Shown here: in pieces, positions 24,091 through 36,149 of the stretch
How the letters are laid out: every line of letters starts with the position of its first letter
Numbering within the stretch: position 1 is the first letter of the stretch
Assembly: GCA_047967505.1 (NCBI GenBank)
Contig: CM106538.1
Origin: Dipteris shenzhenensis
Lineage: Eukaryota; Polypodiophyta; Polypodiopsida; Gleicheniales
Length of the DNA stretch: 64,000 bases
Direction: 5' to 3' (one strand)
Position numbers and translations under genes: made by a program
The notes under the pieces: model-generated
The model's input: only the letters and a program-made list of their open reading frames with translations
Database searches by the model: none
Told to the model about the DNA's origin: nothing

Positions 24091-25140
24091 GCTTGAGCCT
24101 CATCAACTGTGATGAGGAAAATACTATGACTAGATTTGTTTTTTAAATTTTTTGGCAAAGAAAGGAACTTTCTATTATTGCTTGAAAAACTTCATACAAA
24201 ACAGTAGCCTCGAAGATGCTGAGTATGGAAAAAACTCAGGATACAGACTGAAAGAAGAAAACCTAGCCTGTTCAAGAGAAACCCAGTTCACTTCCTAGGG
24301 AATCTCTAGTACATGGGCTAACATGCATGTGGGGAGACTATACAACCAACGAATCCCTCGCGGAGTGCATGTGTATAAAACTCCTGCAGGCCAAGCCTTG
24401 CAAAAATGTGTGCACCTCGCGATAGTCACCCTAGAGCTCGGGGCTCCACGCTCCTAGGTGGAGCGCAGGGTGTAGATGATATCCTACTAGATGGCTACCA
24501 AGGTAGCCGAGGGTGGAACCGGATGCTCACCCATCATAGACTATAGCAAGCAACCCAAATGTTCCACGCCGTGATACTACAGTGACCTTATATTGATTTC
24601 CATAGGATTGTCAACAGATATATGAAGTTAGATTCTAATGATAGCATTTCTAGGCCCTTGGGTTGGCTTCTTCGAGGGCCTTCAAGCGAGGGTTCTCACT
24701 TCGAGCGTCTAACTGTGGATTCACATGTAGGGGTTTCTCATTCGCGAGAGCTACTACCTCCCACATGTTATCCTCTGGAGGGGAATGAGGATCTGGAATA
24801 TCAAGAGGGATTGTTTCATGGAGCTCTATCCTATGAATGCTTTGACCCTATATCACGTAAGCTGGAGAGACCTCATTACTATGGAATGCATGACCTCCCT
24901 CAGTCAACCAGGCCACCATCCCCCAGGTGTATTCCCTTTGAAAGCTCTGCATGTGGGTCATAATCCTAAGGGCTCCCATTTAGATCCTTAGTGCACTACA
25001 ACAACTCCAGAGGCAGTGATGGATTGTCTCCAGAAATCCAGCAGAGTAGCAGTGACACTGCCCCTCCACCCGCATCTGCTCCAACCACGGGGCCTATGGG
25101 CAAGCCTCCATGGGCGGCAAGCTAGAAGAAGTAGGAGATC
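24091..25140. other. unassigned sequence
   Basis: Only short frames occur. The GC-richer stretch at 24400-25140 looks like old coding DNA of a mobile element, but no motif allows a family call. Confidence 0.3.
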
Positions 25141-25148
25141 TTCCTCAG

Positions 25149-26640
25149 TCACAAACTGGACCATAGGCACATCCCAAACCTAAAACGAACCTCCTTGGGC
25201 ACCCTTTGGGCCACCCAATGCCTCTCCCTCGAAGGGGTCCAAGTTGAAGAGTCCATCTGAAGCCTCTTGCCAATCCGATTGGTAGACCAAAATTTGTTGG
25301 GCAAAGATGTATCCTTCATCTTACACCATATCATCTCTATCAAGATTTTATTGTTGAGTTTTGCATTACCATTTGTTTGGTGTGCATGGCATTGTACATT
25401 GATGTATGGTGCCATGAGATGCTAGGAAATCAGCAAACTCTTTGGACATACACTTGACCCTGTTGTTAGTTTGAAGTGTGAAAAGATTCTATCCGCTTTT
25501 ATTCTCAACCATAGCAAAGAACTACTTGGAACATGAAAAGGCATATGACTTGGATTTCAATGGGTAAATCTAACTAGGTCGGGGAATATCGTCCACACAA
25601 GTTCTAAAGTATGGCTACCCAAAACAGATGATGTCTTCATTGGACCACACCCATGACGGTGTGTACCAACACTCCCATCTTTAGGAAATATATCACAAAT
25701 ATGTTTACAAGCATGCATCTTTGGGAGATCAATGACCATATTCTATGGATGGATCTGACCAGGCTGCCATAATTCAGATGCCCAAAATGCTGATGCCACA
25801 AATGAGTGTCAGTAATTGCAGAACTCTCTACTATAAGTGCTGCAGTTTCGGTCTCCCCATCATAGGCATTGAGTCTATATAGGCTCCTAGTCAATTTTCC
25901 AGTGATAACAATGGTATTGCATCTCTAAAATAATAGGCATCACAATTTTCGGTCTCCCCGTCATAGGCATCTAATCTATAGACTCCTAGTCAATTTTCTA
26001 GTGATAACAATGGTATTGCCATCTCTAAAATAATAGGCATCACAATGGTAATCATGAAAGATAACTCTATACTCGAATATAGCAATGGTTAAAATGGATA
26101 TAAGATTCTTTTTTATTCTTGGAACATACAAACTATCCTAAAAAGAGATAGGTAGCTTGACGCTATAGGTAAACTCAATTTGACCAATGCACTTCACGGC
26201 ATAAGAATTTGCATTATGGCGAGAAGTCACATTGCCTCCTTGAACTTATTATGCAAAGAAAGAAATAACTTCTTGCAAGAAGTATTGTGCTTAGAAGCAC
26301 CATTGTCAAATGCATGAATCATGAATAGAAGGATTGGATTGACATGTAACCATAAAAGCCCAATTATGATGAGCAACATTGGTTGATTCATCGTTTCATG
26401 GGAATATGAAGCATCAATAATTGCAAGGCTAGACTACTGCTACTTCTTCGTTGATTCTGTTTTGGCATTGAAAAATGTCATGACCTGTTTCCTTGTAAGG
26501 GTTGCACCTCTTCTTTTTTTTATATGCGTTCTGGTTGGCATCCAAAAAACTCTCACAATTTTGCTTGGTTTCCCACAAGTCTTTATTGTTTTTGTATTAC
26601 CCTTATGATAGGTAGCAAATGCCTGATCACCTAACATAGA
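25149..26640 (-). pseudogene. copia gag-pol fragment (pre-integrase and integrase)
   Basis: On the minus strand, 25894-25637 carries the GAG-pre-integrase motif (LWHQHFGHLNYGSLV). Further left, 25415-25149 carries the integrase end with HQTNGNAKLNNKILIEM and SLPNKFWS. Copia elements normally have HQTPQQNGVAERKN here, so the region is eroded. A gag-like stretch lies at 26637-26440. Many stops and a tandem duplication interrupt it. Neither LTR is visible. Confidence 0.85.
25846..26046. repeat. 101-bp tandem duplication in copia
   Basis: TTTCGGTCTCCCC.TCATAGG begins a unit at 25846 that recurs at 25947. The copies also share CTCCTAGTCAATTTT and GTGATAACAATGGTATTGC. The second copy has a 5-base deletion in the AT-rich part. 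Confidence 0.85.
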
Positions 26641-26689
26641 GGCATTTTGATAAGCAGAGTTTTACTCTTCCCTCAAAGGCAATTATCAC

Positions 26690-27115
26690 TGCACCCATCA
26701 CTAAGGGTGGTGATGATGTTGTTGACTCTTCTTAATCTGTCAGCACTACCCCAATGCCTCCAACTCAAGAACAAACCACATGGGATGGTAGAAATGCTTG
26801 GGCATGTGCCTTAACTACATTGTAAGCTAAGAGCATGAGAATCCCTCTCATTTGGTCTTGCAAAACTCTAGAGTTAGCCTCTTTGTATCAGATATGCAAT
26901 GAAGCAAGGGTTGCACTTTTGCGAAAGCCATTAGATGCCTTGAAGATGGATGAGGGCGAAAGCACGGATGCCTATCTAACAAAGGTCAAGGAATTTAAAG
27001 AGTAATTGGCCAACATTGATGAGGTTGTGCTATATAGTCAGATTGTGCCCACAACGCTAAGGGTTTGCAGCCACGTTGAGGCTAACCATTAAAACTTTGA
27101 TTAACTAATTGCTTT
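26690..27115 (+). pseudogene. copia gag fragment (UBN2-type)
   Basis: The plus strand reads TTWDGRNAWACALTTL, then LASLYQICNEARVALLRK and a block with MDEGESTDAYLTKVKEF. This is the gag region of copia elements, with stops after TTL and KEFKE. It is in the opposite direction to the copia fragment to its left, so it belongs to another insertion. Confidence 0.75.
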
Positions 27116-27892
27116 ATGATTAAAGAATCCAAAACAAATCTGACTCAATCAAAGGATTGCACTAAGGCAAGTGCAAATGTTTCATTTTGATCACACAAGG
27201 TCAATAGCCTACACGAAATTTGAGTGTTGAAATGTGCTACCTACACACTACTGTAACTGAGTGTGTAGAAATAATATATAGGAAACAAGGTTGGGTATTG
27301 TCAAACCGTAATATCTATATATTTTTTGATCTTCAAAAGTGAGCTCCAAGTGAGTCAATTTCTCCATAGTTGGATGCACTAGTGTAGTCTAGGTTGGGCA
27401 ACTCAAAACTCAGTTACAGTAACATAGAACAAAAATAAGTCTCGAAGATGACAACAGGCTCCATGCCCAAGAAAATAGTGCTAATTGCACCCACCTAATT
27501 CAAATAGAAAAATAGAGTGAAAATCAATCTAAAAAATGAGGCAAAAGCTTAAAAACTGATAGAATGAGTAACCAAACGACTTGAAATGGTCTTCTATAGG
27601 CAGTTGCTCCTTAAATAAACACAAAACTACCGCGAAATGAGGCTGGACGGCTTCAAAATAATGTAGGAGGGCTTCAAAATGCAACATGACAATAGTGACT
27701 TGCAAAGAGTCTTTAGAAGCGTGAAGTACTGGCAGTTAGGGATTTCATACAACAAAAACTCAGCTAAAGACATCTGCAAAGGAGGTGCACAGTAGAGAAG
27801 TGCTCTAGGGATGCTTTCTCAATAGTCACACAGCAAGACAAGGCTCATAAATGCTTTAGGACATGTCACAAAATAGGCGTAGATGATACTAC

Positions 27893-28120
27893 TATAGGGT
27901 TGTGTGGAAGCAATGAGCATAAATGTGAGTGCAAGGGTGTAGGAGCTGAAGTTGAACTGATGTTAATTGCAGCAAAATGTTACAACTGAAGTGAAGAGAC
28001 AACCCTATGAAGGCTAGACCTAAATAACTCATGTTACAATTTGTTTTCAAAGAGCTGATTAAAACGATGCAATAAGACTAGAACTAACTACAAGGCCATG
28101 CTAGTGGGCTAAACCTAACA
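27893..28120 (-). repeat. short LTR copy 2, minus orientation
   Basis: Same family as 18371-18626; 228 bp, ending AAACCTAACA (TGTTAGGTTTAG on the minus strand). No primer site on the left and no purine tract on the right, so it is probably a solo LTR. Confidence 0.72.
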
Positions 28121-30570
28121 ATATTGGTGTGAATGTATTAGAGGATTAAAGCAACGGAAGAAGATTAATTTATGAACTTTGAGGAAGCTAGGTGGATAGA
28201 AGTCATTGATACATCCAAGAAACAATGAACTTGCACATTACTTAAAGTCATGTTGACAAAATCACTTACTCAAAGAAGACACTTAGGGAGAAATGAACTT
28301 CCACATCATAGAGATGTTAGTGAAAATTAGATGAGAAAAATTCCATATGAAGATAACCATTGCACTTATAAGAAAAATCAACAATTGCAAACACTCTTAT
28401 CGGTTCCATCAAAATTTGCCAAACGAGTACACTCCTACCAAGACATTATACAATTGGAGCCATGCAATCACAAGATATTCTACAATAAAGGGAAAACATA
28501 GTATGTCAAGGTATATTAATTTGATATGAAAGAACAAGCACACACATTGCTCAAAAGTGTGAAGTAAGATGGCAGCCTTGAACCATCACAAACAAATGGG
28601 GTGTCTACCTTTGTTTGAGTTGGTTAAGTTTTGCATGTTTCCTTGTGAGCTTATATAAGGGGGTTCCTATTCCTTATATAAGGAGCTTATATAAGGTGGT
28701 CCTATTCTGATCCATCAATGTGTTGATAAGCGCAGCAGAACTAGGATGGGTTAGGTGGGAACATAGCATCGTTTCATGTGTCTAAGAAGTGGTGACAAAG
28801 ACACATGTAATTATTCCATCCTTTTCAATCCCTAAGAAAGGTTTCGATTTCAAGGTCTTGAGGCCATGGTTCAAAATGGGAGAAAAATTGCCTATTCCCA
28901 TTCTAAACTCATGCAAGACCACCATGCTCTAGATGGAAATAATGATGACAAATAGATCCCCATTCTTTTCATACACATCCTTACTCTCATTCTATCTTCA
29001 CACCAAATTATGATCATAAAAAATTTAAGAAATGGTTAATTTATGATTTTACCTCTCTACAAGGTCTTGAATGATAGAAAGCATCCTGTTGATGGTTACC
29101 AATGTGTAGGGTGCAATGTGTGCATTGCTTGTCTACCAGTCTTAACATAAAGATCAAATACCTCATGTAATTTCTCTTCTTTTGGAGTTTAGAGATACTT
29201 TAGATTTTTTATTTGTCCTTAAGGAATGCTAAAATTTATATCTTGGAAAAGGTATCCTCCATTAAAATAATAAGTCCGTTGGAATACTCCAGGCTGTAAC
29301 ATGGATGAAAACGTATGTAGAATGAGCATCAAAGAACATAGACATAAACTTAAGGGAAAAGACAAGCTGTATTCTAGAAGGTAAAAGACGAGCTGTATTA
29401 TAGAAAGAACATAAATAGTAATTTGAAGGAAAGGACGAGTTATATTATAGAAGGGCAACCGATTACAAACAAATCTAAGAGTGTGTGCTTTGTGCTATGA
29501 ATACATTTTGCTCTCTCGTGAAATAGCACATAATACTCAAGGCTGTGCTTTCTCTTAGCCTCGATTCTTACTCTCATTTTAGCCTTTGCTAGTTGTTGTC
29601 ACCCCTTTTAAAGGATGTGAGTATCCTCTTCTTTGGAGCTAGCTGCCATTGCCCGTCGGTAGCTTCTTGATCTTCTTGCAAGAGGATTGTAAGATCATAA
29701 CCGTTGCTATAACTACCATGACGATCTTGGTCTACTTCCATGAGGATCTTGGCTTATCACCTCACCATTGAATTGCAATCTCTACCATGTCCAAGGTGAG
29801 TCCTCGTGTGACTATTGGGGGTTACCATATAAGACTGAGTCCTCGTGGACTAAACCTTGGAGGAGACTCGGGTAAGGGGTTGGCAAGGACAAGTTTTCTT
29901 TCAAAGCTCGGGGATTGGGATGACCACTTGTGGATGGTTTCTTGGGCACCACAATCCCTATTTTTCTTGGCTATTGTAGGGCCTAGCATTGAGGGCATGG
30001 GATGGCCATGGGGGGCGACTTGCGAGGTGCGTATTTGGTGTAAATGAGTTGCTAGGATCTTGGGGGCCACATGGGGCTAAGAGAGGGTGTGGGGGGAAAT
30101 TGGGTTGGGGTCCATGGAAGGCACCTTGGGCAACCAAGGATATATCACATAGACCTCTAAGAAGACCTACACTCTTGCTTCCATTATTCAATGACATGCA
30201 CCACGTTCAGGTGTATGATGCGCTACCCTTTCTTGCTTTTGGTGTCGAAAAAACTCCACCAATGGATCCTCAACATGTGGACAACGTGGAGATATTAATC
30301 TTGTTTCTAAGCCCTTTTATCATGTCGATCTCATTCCATAAGCCGTGGCCATTACGACATTCGATTGAATGAGATCATCATGAAAAGTGGATTACAAATA
30401 ACATTTACATTCCAAAAGTGAGTTGAAAATAACAAAACCTATATGACTTCAACAGTCAACAAATATTATTTTGGGTTTGTGCCTGCTCACCCATCTCCTC
30501 TACTTGACATAACATGAAATTTGCACATATGTACACAATATTAGTTATGAAAAGTTGATGTGATTATTCA
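28121..30570. other. AT-rich, no gene seen
   Basis: Only short frames. Local repetition includes CTTATATAAGG three times at 28649-28697 and a loose AAAGACGAGCTGTATTATAGAA motif at 29350-29455. Nothing identifies a transposon family. Confidence 0.45.
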
Positions 30571-30775
30571 TTAGGGGAGAATTGGGGTCTCAAAAGGGCC
30601 TCATAAGGAATGGATTAGTCCTAATAAAAGGGCCAAGGTAGATCCCAAAAAGTCCTAACCCCCCCTCACCTAGGTGGGTTAAGCCCAAAAGTGACCCCAC
30701 CTCCTACACCTCTTACACAACTCTTACTCCTAGGTGGGAACCAAAAAATTCAAAATTCAAAATTCAAATTTTGGA

Positions 30776-31262
30776 TTCCCTCCCTCCTTCTCTCTCCTCC
30801 CTCCCTTCCTTCCCCTCCTCCCTCCCCCTCCCTCACTCCCCCTCCTCACTCCCTCCTCCCCCTCCCTCCTCCTTCCCCTCCCTCCCTCCCTCCTGCCCCT
30901 CCCCCCCCTTCCTCCCCCTCCCCCTCTTCACTGCCTCCTCCCCCTTCCTCCTCCTCCCCCTCCCTCCCTCCCTCCTCCACGCTTGCTCCTCCTACCCTCC
31001 CCCTCCCTCCCTCCTCCACGCCTGCTCCTCCTTCCCTCCCCCTCCCTCCTCCTCCATCATTGCTCCTCCTCCCCCCTCCCTTTGGCTCCTCCCTCCTCCC
31101 TCCCTCCTCCACCACGCCTACTCCTCCTCACCCTCCACACCTGCTGGTTTGCCCCCCTTCTCTCCTCTTCAACTACTGGTCCTCCCCCATCCCTCCTCCG
31201 CCTTGCCCTCCCTCTTCCTGCGTGTTGCTTCTTCAAGCCTACATCTCCACACCTTCTCCTTC
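30776..31262 (+). repeat. CT-rich low-complexity leader of element A
   Basis: Almost pure C and T for nearly 500 bases. It gives long Pro/Ser/Leu frames in all three plus frames, which is expected of low-complexity DNA and is not evidence of protein. Element B has the complementary GA-rich stretch at 55800-56260 and D a related CT-rich leader. Confidence 0.9.
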
Positions 31263-31277
31263 TCTACACTCCTTTAG

Positions 31278-33935
31278 TCATGGCACTATTCGAGGACATC
31301 TCCAACAAGTACCAGGTTCACTTAGAGTTGGAGGATGAATATGCAAGCACACGTAGTCTGGGATTGAGGGGAGCTTCTAAAATCCACAGTCTTTGTTCGC
31401 AAGGAAAGAAGCATCTCGACCTTTGGGTAGAATTATCCTTGTATCCTTTAGATCCTGCTAACCAAAAGAGCCCTCCTTTCCATACAATGCATGAGCTAGT
31501 TCAGTTTGTTGGAAATGGACATGCGGGGTTGCTTGGTTATTGCAATCGGTTAAACAATGCTCAGTCAATGGCTATGCAAGCAAGTGAGATGCATAGAGCC
31601 TAGGTAGAGATGCTAGCACATTTTGGAAATAGCACCACTGTTGCAATGCATAACTCTATGCAGGATCTTCAAAGGAAGAACTAGGATCTTAATGATAAAG
31701 CCAAAGCATTGGACTTGGAGTGAAATGCATTGGACTTGGAGCGACATAAATTAGAAGAGTCACTCTGTAAGCTAGTTGAGTCCAAAAAAGGCTTGGAAAG
31801 ATCTATATACAATTAAGTTTGATGAGCTGTAGACAAGGAACGAGAGAAGGCAGAAGAACGAGTGCAAAAGATGAAAGAAACACCTTTGGGATTGAAGGAG
31901 AGGAAAAGAAGGTACTTACATAACATGGATGCATTGGCACCCACTAGTGGTGATAGAAAGAGGAGAGTCTGGGCTACAAGGTTGGTTATCAAATGTTCCA
32001 ATGAAATTACACTCTTTTGTGCTGCATTGTTTGTGACTAAGTTTTTCTTGTGTTCTTCTTTAGGAACTCATGGAAGATGTGATGGGAAGAACAGATGGGG
32101 ATGATATTGACTGTTCATATGCTCTAGCTAGTTTATTGAAGTCAAGCGATGTCATTGGGATACTAAGGGACCCAAGACACAAGTGCCTACATGTGCAAGT
32201 TGCTGAAGAGGTGATGAAGGACCTCAAGGATATTTTGGATGCAAAGGAGAGGCTTGCAGCTTGTGATACTGCCGGTGTAAGTCGTGAAGCTTACACATCT
32301 GTTTTCAAAATTTTCAAGTCTGCTATTTTGGGAAAGTATAAGAAGTCTATAGCGCCCCTACCCACACCTTGGTCTGTGAGACATGCATGGCGAGAAACAA
32401 ACCAATGTGCAAGGGAAATGCTTGGAGGGTACCATTTTGTAAGGGGTACAATGACTTGGAAGAGTAAAAATAAATCTGGCTTGCACATTATAGCATTGCA
32501 CTTTACTTAGTTCATTTCCTATATCATGTTTATCCTAACGATTTCTCTCTTTTGTTGTACAGATTGCAGTGGAAAGTCATATTTGTCATCAAAATGGATG
32601 AAGCTCAATTGGTGAAAGAACACAAGTTAGAGAGAGTGAGCATTTGCATTATGAGAATAAAGCCTTAGCCTTTGTTCAAGGGAGCGAAGAAGTAGAGCAA
32701 GATTTCTCAGTGCAATCAGAGAAAGATATATGATGGCTTGCAGCATTTGAGACTCCGAAAGAGTGCCATGAGACATTGAAGTGGGTTCTAGATAGAACAG
32801 GAATCCCATCGGCGATCCGAAGACAAGAGGAAGGGAAAACATTGACAATCGATGGCCATGGAACATTTCGAGTTGAATGGCATCTTGCTGGTGATTTGGA
32901 AACCCTCAGGTGCTTGCATGGTTGTGATATAGGGAAAATGCCATGAACACATGCCTTTATTACATGTGTTCGCAACGTAAGCAAAAGGTTGGCTTACAAT
33001 GGGAGAATGGCATTCTATCTTGTAGCCAAATGCAAGCTCCCAATCGCAACAAGAAGGATCCAAAGTGGGATCCCATCTTGCCCATCCCACTTGCGAGAGT
33101 ACACATATGTACTTTACATGCAGAACTGCGCATACTTGATAAGTTGTTGTATTTGCATCTTGTTTATGCTTGGAATCTAATTCTGCCTATTGAACCACAA
33201 TTTCGACAAAGACAAACATATATTGTCTCAAAGCAGTTTGGGTTGGGAATACTGGAAAGCATTGTGTGAATGCATGACCAATAAGGCTTCTCATCCTCAA
33301 GTAGCTCAACTTTGAGAGCTAAAGTATGGACAAAGGTAGATGCGTTGATAAAATTTCTTCACCAGGTTCAAATCGATGAGATGTATTATGAAAGGTTCAG
33401 GATGGTTGTGAAAGAGTTTATGCAATTAATGTGTGAAAGCATGGGGGGAGTCGCACATTACGCATTACATGGTAATCTTGGCACCATCGTAATATTTAGC
33501 ACTTGCTTTATATAAACAGTTTTTGTTGCTGAAATGATTCTCATCATGTTTGCAGCATACTCTCTATGCACACGGACCATGGTTTGTACAAAATTGGGAC
33601 CCTTTGTCCATTTGGAATACACAAGGCATGGAGAAGTCGCACTATAGAGCCAAGGTAGCCTACTTTAAGAACTCAAGTCATGGTGGTGGTGTCACTCGCA
33701 GCAATGCATTGCATGAGATGTTTGACTGGTTTTTTAGATGTTTACTAGGAAGGACTTTGAAGTCTGAAAAGGCAAAGGCATCAGAACTTGCAAAAGTAGT
33801 TCGAATTGTATCAAAGAATAGAAGGCATAGTGCTTGGAAAGCATTCGTAGGGAGTCGAGGAGTCGCACGTTGGTTGCAAGCTAGAGTGAGAGAAGGGAGC
33901 AGATGGGTCCAACCACCAACAGAAGCTATTATGTA
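31278..33935 (+). pseudogene. element A transposase-like gene, unknown family
   Basis: Exon 1 (31278-31980) starts MALFEDISNKYQVHLELEDE and contains a charged coiled coil (DLERHKLEESLCKLVESKKG). The intron 31981-32063 is GT-AG. Exon 2 starts with MEDVMGRTDGDDIDCSYALA and runs on to about 32480. After another intron (acceptor at about 32561) comes a segment with GKVIFVIKMDEA-like residues, VEWHLAGDLETLRCLHG, NTCLYYMC and, at 33105, ICTLHAELRILDKLLYLHL. The last part (33550-33935) has WNTQGMEKSHYRAK and ends RWVQPPTEAIM. The D-rich and CxxC signatures resemble large DDE-type proteins of uncharacterised transposons, but I cannot assign a named superfamily. Copy A has several nonsense codons and lacks about 160 bases kept in copy B. 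Confidence 0.6.
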
Positions 33936-33950
33936 ATTGTATACAAATAT

Positions 33951-34206
33951 GCAGAAGACCACTAACAACCTGATCCTACGTGCTCCCTTCCAACGTGTGG
34001 TACGGGAGATAGCATAGGGATACAAGGACAATGTGCGATTCAACACAGGAGCTATGGGGGCGCTCCAGGAGATGGCGAAGCAAGTGACCATCACTCTGTT
34101 CGAGGATGCCAACTTGTGTGCTATCCATGCAAAACACATCATGGTCATGGACAAGGACATGGCTCTAGCAAAGCGGCTATGGAGTGACCCAAGCTTGAAG
34201 CCCTAG
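33951..34206 (+). pseudogene. divergent histone H3-like C-terminal half (copy A)
   Basis: The frame after QKTTNNLILR reads APFQRVVREIA, a TAG where H3 has Gln, then [40 protein letters not shown] and [16 protein letters not shown] before TAG at 34204. This follows the histone fold of H3 ([48 protein letters not shown]) from the end of helix N to the C-terminus. It differs at many normally fixed sites (MDKD for MPKD) and has a longer tail. The loop-1 insertion typical of CENH3 is absent. The N-terminal part is missing, because the sequence joins directly to the transposase-like gene. Pseudogene by one nonsense codon and truncation. Confidence 0.85.
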
Positions 34207-34391
34207 ATTCTCTTGCAGCCCACTCTTAGGACTTAGACCACCCCCTACCCTTGAAGGCAGTATCTTGTATCTAAGGCCCAAGGGCCGATCTTTTTTAATA
34301 AAATATATCCACATTCTGTACACTATCACATTGTTGTGTATCCTCCATTTCTATGACTGAAGTAATTCATCATTTTAATGTAAGTTTTGAA

Positions 34392-34574
34392 TTCTATCAA
34401 ATCCTGAAGGAATTTCACCGTCGCGTAGAAGGGAAAAGTGTTCAGGACATCACCAGGACCTCAGAATGCCCAAATTTGCACCGTGGTGGGTTTCGGGCTT
34501 TCTAGGGTCTTGGCAACATCCTGGACACTTTTTCCTTCTGCACGACAGTGAAATTCCTTCAGGATTTGATAGAA
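34392..34574. repeat. long inverted repeat (hairpin) between convergent genes, copy A
   Basis: The outer 27 bases at 34392-34418 are perfectly complementary to 34548-34574. Pairing continues inward (AGAAGG.AAAAGTGT.CAGGA on one arm), and most mismatches are compatible with G:U pairs in RNA. The hairpin lies between the H3-like stop (34206) and the stop of the minus-strand gene (34787). A related hairpin occupies the same position in copy C (49504-49682). Confidence 0.92.
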
Positions 34575-34786
34575 ATGAACTTTCGATACCCAGAATTGGT
34601 GAAAATGATATTAAATTGGCTAGAAATGTATTAAATTAACACAATTAAATGATGGAGAAAATATATCTTCAATGACTTAAACAATATACAATGGAATTCA
34701 TGACGAGCAACGATAACTTAAAATAAATATTAAAGACATGTAGTCATGCATCTAATAAAATTTATGTTTATATATACAAAAGGCTT

Positions 34787-36090
34787 CACAAGCTATCTTT
34801 CTTCTTGGCTAGTTTGAGTACATCAAGAATAGGGGTCTTTGAATCCCCTAGTGGATTCCTAGATATAAATCTAGCCACAATAGCACTAACATCCTCCTCT
34901 CCTACTGCCAAAGACATAGCTGTTGGCGTCAATGCCTTGCCATGAATGTTCAATCCAAAGGCATTGATAACAGCCAGCCGGTGTACCAAAATGACTTTGT
35001 CAGCATTCCGAGTAATGTTGGAGTATCTGATAGCGCGTGACAATGCCTTGCACTTTAGCGGCTCCGCTCGAGGAGAAAATTTGCTGTGAAAGACCACGAT
35101 ATGCTCTGTGACTTTGCCAAGGTAATGGGCCAAAGAATGATCTTGCCCAAATGCGCTGCAAACATTACCCGGTCGAGATGAGAATTCATCAAGCTCAAAC
35201 GCATCCTGCAACAATTCAACAAACATTAGAAGACCAACAAAACAATTTATACTAAAAGAACATCAAAATAAAAAATATTGTTCGAACTCTCCACTACAGC
35301 ATCGTCGGCTTCTATCCCTTCCTCATTTGTAATGTTGATGGAACCAGGTGCTGTGTGATGTTCCATTTGGGAGGTGGATGCTTTCTCCTAAACTGTGTTG
35401 GAGGTGGAAGCTTCTGCATGAGAGGGTTGTGCATCGTATATAGACATGTCTACATCCCTCATTGAAACCAACATCATCAAGAGAAAGTCTTCCATTGTCT
35501 GGTCTTCAGAACCTAAAACCCCAGGATCTTTGACACGTGTTAACATCGAACCCCGATAGGATTCCGAGTGCCTCATTCTATCGTAATCCAAAAAGAACCT
35601 CTATGTCATGGAGGAATAGTACTCTTCTCCATCGATGATGAGGGGGGACAAGGACCATAATTCTGATTTTGGGTCAGTGGTCTCCGATGCAGATTCTTGC
35701 TCTACTAGAGGCTCTCAAAGTAGGCTCAATGCTTGAGCTACTTCCATCTCCTCTATTGCATCATCAAGACTCTCTTTCATGTACATGTCTGAGACTAGTC
35801 TAGGGACGACTAGATCAACTATTCTACTAGAGGGGGTGCTAGATGACGAGGCTTCTTCCTCTAAATTTCCTTCTTGGAGAAGGAAGATGAATGTCATCTC
35901 CCATGAAAGAAATTTGGTGCTGGTATTTCTTATGATGCCCAATGTCTCCTTCCCCTTCTCTTGAGACGTGCTCTCCACGACCACGTCATCGTCTACTATG
36001 TCCTCAAGTAAAGGAGTTTGCCCTATATCAGTGTCAACTAAAATAGGCACAGGTAGGCAGCGTTTGCCCTTCTGACTTCCATTCAATGGA
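34787..36090 (-). pseudogene. convergent gene of unknown function, copy A
   Basis: The last exon, 35205-34787, begins after a TTGTTGCAG acceptor with DAFELDEFSSRPGNV. It continues through FGQDHSLAHYLGKVTEHIVV, KCKALSRAI, NADKVILVHRLAVINAFGL and ends LGDSKTPILDVLKLAKKKDS L. Copy C has the same exon, acceptor and order (DHSLAHYLG, KCKALSWVIGHANINQNADK, SKPNILNVLDA). Upstream sequence on the same strand (36086-35290) is acidic and Ser-rich (EPLVEQESASET, EDFLLMMLV, EGIEADDA), with stops that could be introns or damage. I do not recognise a domain. The protein may be nuclear and partly disordered, but that is a guess. Confidence 0.6.
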
Positions 36091-36149
36091 AGACATCAGC
36101 ACAAAATAGTCGGAACGCCCTCCAATCGGAGAAAGAAGGAGCACATGTG

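Larger units (their letters stand above)
30574..36110 (+). mobile_element. element A: transposon carrying an H3-like and a convergent gene
   Basis: The left end is TTA followed by GGGGAGAATTGGGGTCTC and an AAAAGGGCCTCATAAGG extension. The same terminus opens C (44854), D (39377) and, reversed, B (56463). TTA is the usual PIF/Harbinger target duplication, and D encodes that transposase. After a CT-rich leader (30776-31260) come the transposase-like gene (31278-33935), the H3-like 3' part (33951-34206), a hairpin (34392-34574) and a minus-strand gene (34787 to about 36090). I could not find the right terminus, so the end given is the last point supported by comparison with C and B. Whether the last two genes are inside the element or flank it is inference from their shared order in A and C. 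Confidence 0.65.

Noticed and set aside
30691-31603. Long Pro/Ser/Leu-rich open frames in all plus frames
   Set aside because: Composition of a CT-rich leader; three overlapping frames stay open for the same reason. Only the part from 31278 has real protein similarity to copy B.
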